Below, in pieces: positions 55,068 through 63,694 of a stretch of 64,000 bases of DNA. Where the stretch lies: NCBI RefSeq assembly GCF_002080435.1, contig NZ_CP020538.1, positions 620,001 through 684,000 of the forward strand, given 5' to 3'. Both the position numbers and the translations under genes were made by a program. Position 1 is the stretch's first letter, and each line of letters starts with the position of its first letter. A model generated the notes under the pieces. The model was not told the origin of the DNA. It did no database searches and was given only the letters and a program-made list of their open reading frames with translations. This stretch comes from Sphingobium herbicidovorans. GTDB lineage: Bacteria; Pseudomonadota; Alphaproteobacteria; Sphingomonadales; Sphingomonadaceae.

Positions 55068-56030
55068 TCAGAACCAGAAACGCACGCCCATGACGAGGCT
55101 GGCGGCCGACGCACGCTTGCCTTCCGCGCGAGCAAAGCGCGCCGTATCGCCCAGCTTGCGTTCCCAGTTGACCCCCACATAGGGCGCGAATTCGCGCGCG
55201 AATTCATAGCGCAGTCGCAGCCCCAATTCGATGTCGGACACGCCCGACCCGATCCCGAGTTCCGGCACATCCTGCGCGGCGATATTCACTTCGGCGGCCG
55301 GTTGCAGGATCAGCCGCTGGGTGATCCGCTGGTCATAGCTTGCCTCCAGCCGCAGATGCGCGTCCCCCTTGTGGGAGAGGAAAGCCTGCGCGCCCACTTC
55401 GAACCAATAGGGTGCAAGCCCGTCTACACCAATCACCGCATAGGTTCGGTCCGGACCAGCACCGAAATCGTGCCGCACGCCCGCTTCCAGGTTGAACCAC
55501 GGATCGATCGCGCGGCTGTAGAGCGCCTGCGCCTCCGCGCTTTCCAGGCCGCCGCCCACCTCTCCCTCGCCCTCGGTCTTGAACGCGAAGCGGTTTATGT
55601 CGCCGCCGATCCACCCTTCGCCCTCCCAATGGTAGCCGTCGCGTCCCTTGCCCATCCGATATTCCAACCGGTCGAGCATCAACTGCGAAAAGGCCATGCC
55701 ACCGCTTTCCTTGAGCATCGCCGCACGCGCGCGGGCCATGTCGGCCGGGCTGTAAAATGCTTCGGCGGCGTGATCGGTGGGGACAGGCGGCGCATCGCCC
55801 TTGGGGATGGCGTCATCTGTTGACGACATGGCGTGCCCGGCATGGGGATTATCATCCGAGGGCGCTTCAACAGGGGCCGGATGGGCCGAATGATCCTGCG
55901 GGGGCGGCTGCTGCTGCTCGGGCGCGCCATGATCCATCTGGCTGTGGTCCATCTGGCCATGGTCCATTTCCTGCGCCAGCGCGGGGGAGGATGCGGATGC
56001 CAGCATAAGGGCTGCGGCAATCATCCTCAT
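55068..56030 (-). CDS. copB: Copper resistance outer-membrane protein CopB
   Basis: 320 aa. Sec signal peptide (cleavage near ALAQ), then a His/Met-rich segment with three tandem copies of the element MDHxQ/MDHG (MDHGQMDHSQMDHG) that should bind copper, a disordered His-rich linker (PHAGHAMSS), and a C-terminal beta-barrel domain with alternating strands ending in the aromatic VRFWF expected for Bam substrates. In plasmid-type copABCD systems CopB sits in the outer membrane. Its ATG overlaps the copA stop by 4 nt. Confidence 0.93.
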   Translation of the reverse strand: MRMIAAALMLASASSPALAQEMDHGQMDHSQMDHGAPEQQQPPPQDHSAHPAPVEAPSDDNPHAGHAMSSTDDAIPKGDAPPVPTDHAAEAFYSPADMARARAAMLKESGGMAFSQLMLDRLEYRMGKGRDGYHWEGEGWIGGDINRFAFKTEGEGEVGGGLESAEAQALYSRAIDPWFNLEAGVRHDFGAGPDRTYAVIGVDGLAPYWFEVGAQAFLSHKGDAHLRLEASYDQRITQRLILQPAAEVNIAAQDVPELGIGSGVSDIELGLRLRYEFAREFAPYVGVNWERKLGDTARFARAEGKRASAASLVMGVRFWF

Positions 56031-57781
56031 ACCGCCGCTCCCTCATGCCGGACGGTCACGACACGCATCATGCCCGTATGCATGTGCATCAGCATGTGAC
56101 AGTGAAAGGCCCAGTCGCCCAACGCGTCGGCGGTTAGATCGAAACTCACCTTGCCGCCCGGCAGCACATTCACCGTGTGCTTGAGCGGATTATGCTCCCC
56201 AGCACCCGTCACCAGTTCAAAGAAATGGCCGTGCAAGTGGATCGGATGCGGCATCATCGTGTCGTTGATCAGGTTCACGCGCACCCGCTCCATATGGCGG
56301 AAGGCGATGGGATCGGCTCCGTCGGACAGCTTTACCCCATCGAACGACCACATATAGCGTTCCATGTTCGCGGTCAGGTGGATGTCCAGCGTCCGCGTGG
56401 GCGTGCGCCTGTCCTTGTTCGGCTCCAGCGATTTGAGGTCAGCATAGGTCAGCACCCGGTGCTCGACATTTTCCAGCCCGGTTGGCCGGTCAGCCGTCCG
56501 ATCAGCGGGCATGGGGGAAAGGGTGGCGACGCCCGGCCCCATCTTCACCTGCGGCGCGACCGACTTGTCGCGCATCTTCATCGAATGGCCGGACATGCTG
56601 TCATTGGCGGGCTGGCTGAGGTCTATGACGCCCCCCTGCCCCATGTCCATCCCGGACATGTCCATCCCCATGTCCTTCATGCCCAGTAGCGGCCGATCCC
56701 GCAGGGCGGGCACCTCCGCCGCCATGCCGACGCGCGGCGCCAGCGTCGCCCGCACCAGCCCGGACCGGTCGATCGCTTCGGCGATCAAGCCATAGGCTTT
56801 CGCCTCCGTCGGCTGCACCACCACATCGTAGGTTTCGGCGATGCCGATCTGGAACTCGTCGGTTTCGACCGGCTGGACATGCTGGCCGTCGCACTGCACC
56901 ACCGTCATCGGCAGCCCCGGCAGGCGCACGTTGAAATTCGTCATGGCCGACGCGTTGATGATCCGCAGCCGCACCCGTTCGCCCGGCGTGAACAGCCCGG
57001 TCCAATTCTCCGCCGTGCCATGTCCGTTGACGAGGAAGCTGTAGGTCGATCCCGTGACGTCCGAAATGTCGGTCGGGTCCATGCGCATCGCGCCCCATTC
57101 CAGCCGCTCCTTGGCGCTCTGGTCCTTACCCGCAAGCAGCCCGGCCAGCGTCTGCTTCTGCATGTTGAAATAGCCGCCCATCTGCTTGAGGCGCTTGAGC
57201 AGCACATGCGGATGAATGGGGCTCCAATCGGACAGCACGATCACATGCTCGCGCTCGCTGCGCACCGGGTCGGCTCCGGCGGGGTCAATAACGATAGGCC
57301 CATAATGGCCCATCGCCTCCTGCATCCCCGAATGGCTATGATACCAGTAAGTGCCCGATTGCCGGATCGGAAATGCGTAGGTGAAGGTTTCGCCCGGCCG
57401 GATGCCGGGGAAGCTGACGCCGGGAACGCCATCCATCTGGAATGGCACGATCAAACCATGCCAGTGGATCGACGTGTCTTCCTTAAGCCGGTTGGTTACG
57501 GACAGGCGGACATTCTGTCCTTCCTTCAACCTGATGAGCGGGGCAGGCAAGGCGCCGTTGATCGTCACCGCATGGGCCGACCGCCCGCCTGTGGAAAAAT
57601 GGCTTTCGGCGATGGTCAGCGCGATATCCTCACCGCTCAGCACACCCGGCGCTGGCGCAAGTCCGGCAGTCCCGTTCTTCGCCCAGGTCGGAAGCGCGCG
57701 GCTCAAGGCCAGCGCACCGCCGAAATGGCCCAACCCACGGATCAAGCTGCGGCGATCAACATCATGTAAGGGGAAGGGCAT
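56027..57781 (-). CDS. copA: Copper resistance multicopper oxidase CopA (periplasmic, Tat-exported)
   Basis: 584 aa. Twin-arginine signal DRRSLIRGLGHFGGALAL (Arg10-Arg11). Four copper-binding motifs of multicopper oxidases are intact: IHWHGLIVP, YWYHSHSGMQ, HPIHLHGHFFEL and HCHMLMHMHTGMM (the type 1 site, Met as axial ligand). Between domains lies a Met-rich stretch (MKDMGMDMSGMDMGQGG) typical of CopA/PcoA. It oxidises Cu(I) and sequesters copper in the periplasm. Start at 57781; it follows the sigma-factor gene by 33 nt and overlaps copB. Confidence 0.95.
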   Translation of the reverse strand: MPFPLHDVDRRSLIRGLGHFGGALALSRALPTWAKNGTAGLAPAPGVLSGEDIALTIAESHFSTGGRSAHAVTINGALPAPLIRLKEGQNVRLSVTNRLKEDTSIHWHGLIVPFQMDGVPGVSFPGIRPGETFTYAFPIRQSGTYWYHSHSGMQEAMGHYGPIVIDPAGADPVRSEREHVIVLSDWSPIHPHVLLKRLKQMGGYFNMQKQTLAGLLAGKDQSAKERLEWGAMRMDPTDISDVTGSTYSFLVNGHGTAENWTGLFTPGERVRLRIINASAMTNFNVRLPGLPMTVVQCDGQHVQPVETDEFQIGIAETYDVVVQPTEAKAYGLIAEAIDRSGLVRATLAPRVGMAAEVPALRDRPLLGMKDMGMDMSGMDMGQGGVIDLSQPANDSMSGHSMKMRDKSVAPQVKMGPGVATLSPMPADRTADRPTGLENVEHRVLTYADLKSLEPNKDRRTPTRTLDIHLTANMERYMWSFDGVKLSDGADPIAFRHMERVRVNLINDTMMPHPIHLHGHFFELVTGAGEHNPLKHTVNVLPGGKVSFDLTADALGDWAFHCHMLMHMHTGMMRVVTVRHEGAAV

Positions 57782-57814
57782 GGGATGCTCTGCAAAAAAG
57801 GGAGTCGTTCAGAT

Positions 57815-58396
57815 TTATACGCGTGTGGAGCCGTCACCCCTTAAAAATTCGGCCAGCTTTTGGCGGGCTCGATAAAGACGGGTCTCCACCGCCTTCTCGC
57901 TCAATCCCAGCGTCTGCGCCACCTCCGCCTGGCTCATCCCTTCGATCGTCCGCAACAGCAGCACATCCTTGAGATTGGCTGGCAAAGCAGCAATCGCCGC
58001 ATGGATTCGCGCGAGCAGCGCCTGCGATTGCATCGCCTCCTCGGGCGTCGGCCCGTTATCGGCGACAGTCGCCGCTTCCTCCATCGGCCGTGCGAAGGTG
58101 AAAAAACGCCGCACCGCCCGCCGCCGCGCCCAGTCATGGCATTTGTTGATCGCGATCCGGGCGATCCATAGCCGGAAAGGCCGCGCCCCGTCATAGCGCG
58201 CCAGCGCGGCGAAAGCCGAAATGAACGTCTCCTGCGTGATATCAAGGGCCTCGGTCGCGTCGCCCGCATGTCCACGCGCCAGCCTGTAAACGCCATCACG
58301 ATGCCGCCGCATCAATTCGCCATAAGCGGCCTGCTGCCCCGCCAAGGCCAGCTCCGCCAGCTCGGCATCACCTCGGTCGGCGAGTGAAGGCCTCAC
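57815..58396 (-). CDS. ECF sigma factor of a CnrH-like module
   Basis: 193 aa with region 2 (LMRRHRDGVYRLARGHAGDATEALDITQETFISAFAALARYD, here the DITQETF motif) and region 4 helix-turn-helix (IEGMSQAEVAQTLGLSEKAVETRLYRARQKL). No regulatory C-terminal domain. Its position, third after a small anti-sigma-like membrane protein and a periplasmic metal sensor-like protein, with 4-nt overlap to the latter, is the CnrY-CnrX-CnrH order of Cupriavidus. It should direct transcription of copA/copB and probably its own operon. The promoter it recognises cannot be identified with confidence. Confidence 0.88.
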   Translation of the reverse strand: MRPSLADRGDAELAELALAGQQAAYGELMRRHRDGVYRLARGHAGDATEALDITQETFISAFAALARYDGARPFRLWIARIAINKCHDWARRRAVRRFFTFARPMEEAATVADNGPTPEEAMQSQALLARIHAAIAALPANLKDVLLLRTIEGMSQAEVAQTLGLSEKAVETRLYRARQKLAEFLRGDGSTRV

Positions 58397-58833
58397 CGCG
58401 CAGGTTCGGTCAGGACCTTGACGACGGCGGCGTCGAACTGTGCCGCCTGATCGGGCCGCAAAACCGCGCGCATTGCAAATATGTGCTTCAGCGTCTCTTT
58501 CTGCAGCATTCCCATGACATGGTGCGTTCGATCGACGGCCTCGCTCACCTTCGGCCCATAGCCATGTTCGGCAGCTATAGCCTGCGCCAGCCGCGCGTTA
58601 TCCGCGCGCATCTCGGCCTCCATCGCCGCCCGCCGTCTGGCGAAATCCATCTCCAGCGCATGAATGCGCCGCTCCTGCTCGTCATCCAGCTTCAGCTTTT
58701 GGTGGATCAGGGCATGCACCTCGCTCTCGACCCGCGGTTCAGGCGCGATCCATATGCGCGCGACCAGCACTGCCGCCAGCGCAGCCGCAAAGGCGACCAG
58801 CGCGACCAGCCCATATCGGCCCGCCCCCTTCAT
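58393..58833 (-). CDS. Periplasmic metal-sensing protein of the CnrX/ZraP type
   Basis: 146 aa: an N-terminal membrane anchor (LVALVAFAAALAAVLVA) followed by an all-helical periplasmic domain. The CnrX metal-ligand pattern appears retained: His40-x3-His44 (VHALIH), Glu61 seventeen residues on (HALE), and His105-x3-Met109 (HHVMGM), matching CnrX His42, His46, Glu63, His119 and Met123 in order and local spacing, with the helical hairpin about 12 residues shorter. In Cupriavidus metal binding by CnrX releases CnrH from CnrY. The metal sensed here is not known; neighbouring genes suggest copper. Confidence 0.8.
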   Translation of the reverse strand: MKGAGRYGLVALVAFAAALAAVLVARIWIAPEPRVESEVHALIHQKLKLDDEQERRIHALEMDFARRRAAMEAEMRADNARLAQAIAAEHGYGPKVSEAVDRTHHVMGMLQKETLKHIFAMRAVLRPDQAAQFDAAVVKVLTEPAR

Positions 58834-58836
58834 CCC

Positions 58837-59103
58837 CTATTGTCCCAATAGTTGCGAAGGCGCGTAATCGGACATGCCGATCACGACCGGCGCGGACGCC
58901 GCCTGTGCCGGAGCGCCGGGCACGACACTGCCGGCCCAGCCGATGCCGATCGCCACCATCCCCGCCAGCGCCAGGCTGCGCCGCGCGACGGCCCGCTCAC
59001 GGCGAACCGCCGCGCCGGCCATCACCACCTCTTCCATCGCCTCAAGGCGCGGATCGGCGGGCAGCGCACGAACCTGGCTCAGCAATTGGTCGAGGTCGCT
59101 CAT
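58837..59103 (-). CDS. CnrY-like membrane anti-sigma factor
   Basis: 88 aa: a cytoplasmic N-terminal part of about 45 residues (MSDLDQLLSQVRALPADPRLEAMEEVVMAG, then a basic RRERAVARR), one transmembrane helix (LALAGMVAIGIGWAGSVV) and a short periplasmic tail. Size and layout match CnrY, whose N-terminus wraps the sigma factor; direct sequence similarity is weak, so the call leans on gene order and topology. ATG 59103 is chosen because the frame upstream (to 59310) is antisense to copC and has no such N-terminus. First gene of the Y-X-H-copA-copB transcript. Confidence 0.68.
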   Translation of the reverse strand: MSDLDQLLSQVRALPADPRLEAMEEVVMAGAAVRRERAVARRSLALAGMVAIGIGWAGSVVPGAPAQAASAPVVIGMSDYAPSQLLGQ

Positions 59104-59244
59104 CACTTGCACTCCCGTTACATCCTCCAGGATACGCGTTGCAGGCGCCGATCCTTCATGCAAAAGTTTATGCCGGTTCGTCGAGGGGTGACAAAATCCG
59201 TTGCGTACTATCTCGTAACCGCAATCCGATTGGAGATCATTCCC

Positions 59245-59622
59245 ATGCGTCGCATCCTGTTCACCGCCGCCATCGCGCTCGCTGCCTTGCCCTCCGTGGC
59301 GATGGCGCATCCCAAGCTGCTCTCATCCACGCCGGCGGCCAACGCCACCGTCGCCAAGCCGACCAGGCTGACCCTGACCTTCTCCGAAAAGCTGCTTGCG
59401 CCGACCAGCGGTGTTGATCTGACCATGACCGGCATGCCCGGCATGGCCAACCACGCGCCGATGCCGATCAAGGGCTTCAAGACCGCTGTCGAAGGCGATG
59501 GCAAGACACTGGCCGTCACCCTACCTCGGGCGCTTCCGGCGGGCAGCTACGACCTTAACTGGCACGTCGTTAGCGCCGACCAGCACAAGATCACGGGCAA
59601 ATACAGCTTCTCGGTAAAGTAA
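59245..59622 (+). CDS. copC: Periplasmic copper-binding protein CopC
   Basis: 125 aa with a Sec signal peptide ending at AMAHP, so the mature protein starts with His1, a copper ligand. The fold signature STPAANATVAKPTRLTLTFSEKL and the C-terminal DLNWHVVSADQHKITGKYSFSV, with its DxH-type ligands, are characteristic. A Met cluster (MTGMPGMANHAPMP) gives a second, Cu(I)-type site. Divergent from the anti-sigma gene, and GGAG lies ten bases before the ATG. No copD follows. Confidence 0.93.
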   Translation: MRRILFTAAIALAALPSVAMAHPKLLSSTPAANATVAKPTRLTLTFSEKLLAPTSGVDLTMTGMPGMANHAPMPIKGFKTAVEGDGKTLAVTLPRALPAGSYDLNWHVVSADQHKITGKYSFSVK

Positions 59623-59754
59623 ACCGCGCCAATCGACGGCCCTCTCGCGCGCCGCCGATGGCCAGGAACTGGCGTCGGCCCGCACCCATTTGCGATTGTC
59701 GCTGACGCTGGAAACGATCCCGGCCGCGACAATCCCGGCGCCGGTCGCGCCGCC

Positions 59755-60753
59755 CTAGATCCAGCCTTCCAGAACCTGATTGGGCGGACGGTGACCATCC
59801 ACCCAGCTACGGATGTTGGCAATCACCCGCGCGCCGGTGGCGTCCCGTCCTTCGAAGGTCGCCGATCCCATATGGGGCAGCAATACGACATTTGACAACG
59901 CCAGCAGGCGCGGATCGACGGCCGGTTCATGCGTATATACGTCCAGCCCCGCTCCCGCGATGCGGCCCTCCGCCAGCGCGGCGATCAGCGCCGGTTCGTC
60001 CGTGATCTCGGCGCGTGACGTATTGATCAGATAGGCGTCGGGCCGCATCAGAGCGATGCTGCGCGCGTCGATCATGCCCCTGCTGTCAGCATTGAGCGGA
60101 CAGTTGATCGATACGATGTCGCTTTCGCGGAGCAGGGAATCAAGGTCGGGACGCCACTCCGCCGCCAATTCCTGCTCCACCTCGAACGGCATGCGGTGGC
60201 GGTTGTGATAAGCGATCGACAGGCCGAACGCAGCCGCACGCTTCGCCACCGCCCGGCCGATCCGGCCCATGCCGATGATGCCCAGCTTCTTGCCGCCAAT
60301 GCGATGCCCCAGCATGCCGGAAGGGCTCCAGCCGGGCCATTCCCCCGTCCGCACCAGCTTTTCACCTTCGGCGAGGCGTCGCGGCACCGACAGGATCAGC
60401 GCCATCGTCATGTCCGCCGTATCTTCCGTCAGCACGCCGGGCGTATTGGTGACGATGATGCCCCTTCGCCGGGCTGCGCCCAGGTCGATATGATCCACGC
60501 CGCTGCCAAAGCTGGCGATCAGTTGCAGCCGGTCGGGCGCCGCATCGATCAGCGCCGCGTCGATCTGGTCCGTGACGGCGGGCACCAGCACATCGCACTG
60601 CGCCATGGCGCGAGTCAGGGCGGTGCGGTCCATGGGCACGTCGCCCACATTGAACACCGTGTCGAACAGTTCCGCCATTCGCGCCTCCACATTTGGGGGC
60701 AGGCGGCGCGTCACGACGACGCGCGGCTTGGCGGGACGCGGTTTCTTGGCCAT
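59755..60753 (-). CDS. D-isomer-specific 2-hydroxyacid dehydrogenase (glyoxylate/hydroxypyruvate reductase-like)
   Basis: 332 aa, NAD(P)-dependent. Rossmann motif KKLGIIGMGRIGRAVAKRAAAFG (about 158-180), catalytic Arg in LINTSRAEI, Glu in AGLDVYTHEP and His in VVLLPHMGSATFEG. These place it with the GyaR/glyoxylate reductase group. The N-terminal KPRPAKPRVVVTRRLP is strongly basic. The 3' end faces copC across 130 nt without a gene. Confidence 0.9.
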   Translation of the reverse strand: MAKKPRPAKPRVVVTRRLPPNVEARMAELFDTVFNVGDVPMDRTALTRAMAQCDVLVPAVTDQIDAALIDAAPDRLQLIASFGSGVDHIDLGAARRRGIIVTNTPGVLTEDTADMTMALILSVPRRLAEGEKLVRTGEWPGWSPSGMLGHRIGGKKLGIIGMGRIGRAVAKRAAAFGLSIAYHNRHRMPFEVEQELAAEWRPDLDSLLRESDIVSINCPLNADSRGMIDARSIALMRPDAYLINTSRAEITDEPALIAALAEGRIAGAGLDVYTHEPAVDPRLLALSNVVLLPHMGSATFEGRDATGARVIANIRSWVDGHRPPNQVLEGWI

Positions 60754-60877
60754 GCTTGGCCGCTATTCCTGGTGGCGGCGATGGTCAAGCACCTTGTAGA
60801 GCGCGCCAAGACAATGGTTGTCGGCAGCGACTGCCGGGCGCTATAACGTGGCCACATATGAAAGGGAAAGATCGGGC

Positions 60878-61348
60878 ATGAAGGGCTATTTGCGGCGCGC
60901 AGGAATTGTCGCCGCCGCGCTGTGCATTGCAGGCGAAGCGTCCGCCTCGCCGACAAAGCCCGTCCCCTACTGGGCATCGGTCAGGCAAGACGAAGCACGC
61001 ATGCGCGTCGGCCCCAGCCTCGATTATCCGTCCAACTGGATCTATCGCCGTCGCGACCTGCCCGTGAAGGTCGTTCAGGTGTTGGGCCTGTGGCGCAAGG
61101 TGGAAGACCCCAGCGGCGCGCAGGGCTGGATGCACGTGCGATTGCTGAGCGACACGCCGACCGCCATCGTCACCGCTCCGGTCGCGCCGATGCGGCGATC
61201 GGCCAATGATGGCGCCCCTACCGTCTTCCGCGCGGAAAAGGGCGTCGTCGGCCGGCTGTCATCCTGTCGTGACGGCTGGTGCGGCTTCGACGTCAGCGGC
61301 CAGCGGGGCTACATTCGCGCCGCCGACATATGGGGCGCGACCTCCTGA
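60878..61348 (+). CDS. Periplasmic bacterial SH3 domain protein
   Basis: 156 aa with a signal peptide (cleavage near ASAS). First SH3b domain: YWASVRQDEARMRVGPSLDYPSNWIYRRRDLPVKVVQVLGLWRKVEDPSGAQGWMHVRLL; typical pieces are ARMRVGPS and GWMHVRLL. A second, degenerate SH3-like unit follows (VGRLSSCRDGWCGFDVSGQRGYIRA) with two cysteines that could pair. Known relatives bind cell wall or act in envelope signalling; role here unknown. AAAGGGA lies upstream of ATG 60878. Confidence 0.83.
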   Translation: MKGYLRRAGIVAAALCIAGEASASPTKPVPYWASVRQDEARMRVGPSLDYPSNWIYRRRDLPVKVVQVLGLWRKVEDPSGAQGWMHVRLLSDTPTAIVTAPVAPMRRSANDGAPTVFRAEKGVVGRLSSCRDGWCGFDVSGQRGYIRAADIWGATS

Positions 61349-61352
61349 CCGT

Positions 61353-62933
61353 TCACTTCTGCCCTTCGCCCTTGTCATCGACGATCGCGAAACTGTCGCG
61401 CTGCGCCTGGGCTTGCGCCCCCTCCTCACCGCTGAACTGATCGTCGTGCATCAGCCGCTTGACCAGCGGCGCGATGGCCATCACCACGATACCGATGCCG
61501 ATCGACCACCAGCCGATCTGGCCATAGACAGCCAGCACCCCATCGCGCGACGCCGCGCCGTCTTCGCCCCCCGTCGCGGCGGCGATCATCCCGGCCGCAT
61601 ATTGGCCGAGCGCCATCGCCAGGAACCAGATGCCCATCATCAGGCCGATCATGCGGGACGGCGCAAGCCTGGACATGGCCGACAACCCCACCGGCGACAG
61701 GCACAGCTCGCCCAGCGTGTGGCAAAGATAGAGAAGAAAGATGAACAACACCGGCGTCAACGTCCCCGGCGCGCCGGTCCCCGCCACCAGCACGAGGAAT
61801 CCGGCGCCCACCAGGGCCAGCGCCATGCCGAACTTCGCAGGGGTAGAAGGCTCCCACCCCCGCTTCGCCAACGCGATCCAGAGCGCGGCGATCACCGGTC
61901 CGAATATCAGGATATAGGCGGCGTTGACCGACTGGAACATCGACGCTGGCACATCGAATCCCAGAATATGCCGGTCGGCATAGCGGTGGGTAAACAGGCT
62001 GAGCGAGGATCCCGTCTGCTCGTAAAGTCCCCAGAATAATGGATTTACGACCAGCAGGAATAGTGCGGCCAGCATCCGGTCGCGCCCGATGCGCTCCATC
62101 CGTCCGAACGCTTCCCAAAGGATGTAGACCACCATCAACATGCTGGCGCCCGCCAGCATCCATCCCACCACGACATGCTGCTGGATCAACAGCCAGCACA
62201 GCAGGATGGACAGCAGGCTCGACAGATAGACCAGCCATTCGCGGCTGATGACGCCGCCGATCCGCTCCGCCAGCCGCTGCGGGTCAGGCGGTTCTCCTCC
62301 ACCCTGCAACAACGGCCGGCACAGGACGAAACCGATCACGCCCGCGATCATTCCCACCGACGCCGCGCCAAACCCCCAATGCCAGCCCCAGCGTTGCCCC
62401 AGATAGCCGCATATCACCGGGCCCAGCGTCGCGCCCACATTGATGCCCATGTAGAAAATCGTATAGGCCGGGTCGCGGCGGATGTCGTCGCGCGGATATA
62501 GCTGACCCACGAGCGCCGACACGCTGGCCTTCAGGAAACCCGTGCCGACGATCACCGTCGCCAGCCCCAGCCAGAACAGGCCAAGGCCCATGCTGCTGGC
62601 CCCATCTTCCGCCTCCAGCCCCAATATGATGTGACCTATCGCGATGACGACGCCGCCGAACAGGACCGCCTTGCGCTGTCCCAGATAGCGGTCGGCCAGA
62701 TAGCCGCCCATCAGCGGCGAGATATAGATCAGCGACATGTAGGCGCCGTAGGAATGGGCGGCATCGCGGTCGGAAAAAAGGAAATGCTGCGTCAGGTAGA
62801 AGATCAGGAGCGCGCGCATGCCGTAGAAGGAAAAACGCTCCCACATTTCGACGAAAAACAGCAGGAACAGTCCGCGCGGATGGCCGATCCAGGTCTTGCC
62901 CGCCACAGGTTGGATTTCAGATTGGGTCGCCAT
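61353..62933 (-). CDS. POT/PTR-family peptide:H+ symporter (DtpA-like)
   Basis: 526 aa, about fourteen helices, imports di- and tripeptides with protons. The diagnostic ExxERFxxYG motif is EMWERFSFYGMRALL (about residues 30-44), followed by LIYISPLMGGYLADRYLGQRKAVLFGG, the PTR2 signature, and FYMGINVGATLGPVICGYLG. The C-terminal end is charged. Converges on the SH3 gene with 4 nt between them. Confidence 0.93.
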   Translation of the reverse strand: MATQSEIQPVAGKTWIGHPRGLFLLFFVEMWERFSFYGMRALLIFYLTQHFLFSDRDAAHSYGAYMSLIYISPLMGGYLADRYLGQRKAVLFGGVVIAIGHIILGLEAEDGASSMGLGLFWLGLATVIVGTGFLKASVSALVGQLYPRDDIRRDPAYTIFYMGINVGATLGPVICGYLGQRWGWHWGFGAASVGMIAGVIGFVLCRPLLQGGGEPPDPQRLAERIGGVISREWLVYLSSLLSILLCWLLIQQHVVVGWMLAGASMLMVVYILWEAFGRMERIGRDRMLAALFLLVVNPLFWGLYEQTGSSLSLFTHRYADRHILGFDVPASMFQSVNAAYILIFGPVIAALWIALAKRGWEPSTPAKFGMALALVGAGFLVLVAGTGAPGTLTPVLFIFLLYLCHTLGELCLSPVGLSAMSRLAPSRMIGLMMGIWFLAMALGQYAAGMIAAATGGEDGAASRDGVLAVYGQIGWWSIGIGIVVMAIAPLVKRLMHDDQFSGEEGAQAQAQRDSFAIVDDKGEGQK

Positions 62934-63043
62934 CCGTTTCCTGTCCGGCCAAATGCTTGATGGCGAACCTAGAGCGGAAATCGCCAGCCTGTCAAAACAG
63001 TCGGCACTTGCACGCCGCGCGCGGCTTCGCCATCTGATGCGCC

Positions 63044-63622
63044 ATGTTCAATGACGCCTCCACCCCGCTGTCGCTCCTGCGCACCCGTCGTTCGGGCAAG
63101 CCGCGAGACCTGGTCGCCCCCGGTCCGGACGCCGCCCAGTTGCGCCAGATATTGGAAATCGCCCTGCGCACGCCTGACCATGGCAAGCTCGCCCCCTGGC
63201 GCTTCGTCATCGTCCCGCAGGACAGGCGTGCCGATCTGGCGGACCTTCTGGACAGCGCTTATCGCCGGGAGAAGCCGGATGCCGGGCGATTGGAGCTGGA
63301 ATCCATGCATCAGTTCGCCCACCAGGCGCCTGCACTGGTGGTCGCGCTGTCCGCCCCGGTTCTGGGCAGCAAGATTCCGCTTTGGGAACAGGAATTGTCC
63401 TCCGGCGCGGCGATCATGAACCTGCTGCACGCCAGCCACGCGCTCGGTTTTGCCGCAGGATGGCTCACCGGCTGGCCGGCCTATAATGAAGATGTCCGCG
63501 CCGCCTTCGCGCAGGGCAGCGAACGGATTGCCGGGTTTATCTTCATCGGCACGCCGGGCCGTCCTCAAGAGGAACGTCCCCGCCCGGACTATGACCAGAT
63601 AGTTTCAGTCTGGAACAGCTAG
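63044..63622 (+). CDS. Nitroreductase-family flavoprotein (YdjA-like)
   Basis: 192-aa FMN enzyme of the nitroreductase superfamily. The FMN-binding start LLRTRRSGKPRDLV, the active-site APWRF in RTPDHGKLAPWRFVIV (about 40-57), and the C-terminal HALGFAAGWLTGWPAYNEDV with FIFIGTPGRPQEERPRP are typical of the short, YdjA-like branch. Electron acceptor unknown. Divergent from the peptide transporter gene. Confidence 0.88.
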   Translation: MFNDASTPLSLLRTRRSGKPRDLVAPGPDAAQLRQILEIALRTPDHGKLAPWRFVIVPQDRRADLADLLDSAYRREKPDAGRLELESMHQFAHQAPALVVALSAPVLGSKIPLWEQELSSGAAIMNLLHASHALGFAAGWLTGWPAYNEDVRAAFAQGSERIAGFIFIGTPGRPQEERPRPDYDQIVSVWNS

Positions 63623-63694
63623 TTGCAGCGACAACTGTCAAAGGATGGCGGACCGCCTTGACCTGCATCGCTGTATTATGGCACCGATGCACCC

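Noticed and set aside
59618..59758. Open stretch after copC that reads like a protein C-terminus (ends PAPVAPP)
   Set aside because: It has no start codon after the stop at 59615-59617, is under 50 codons and matches nothing known; a decayed gene end is possible but not supportable.
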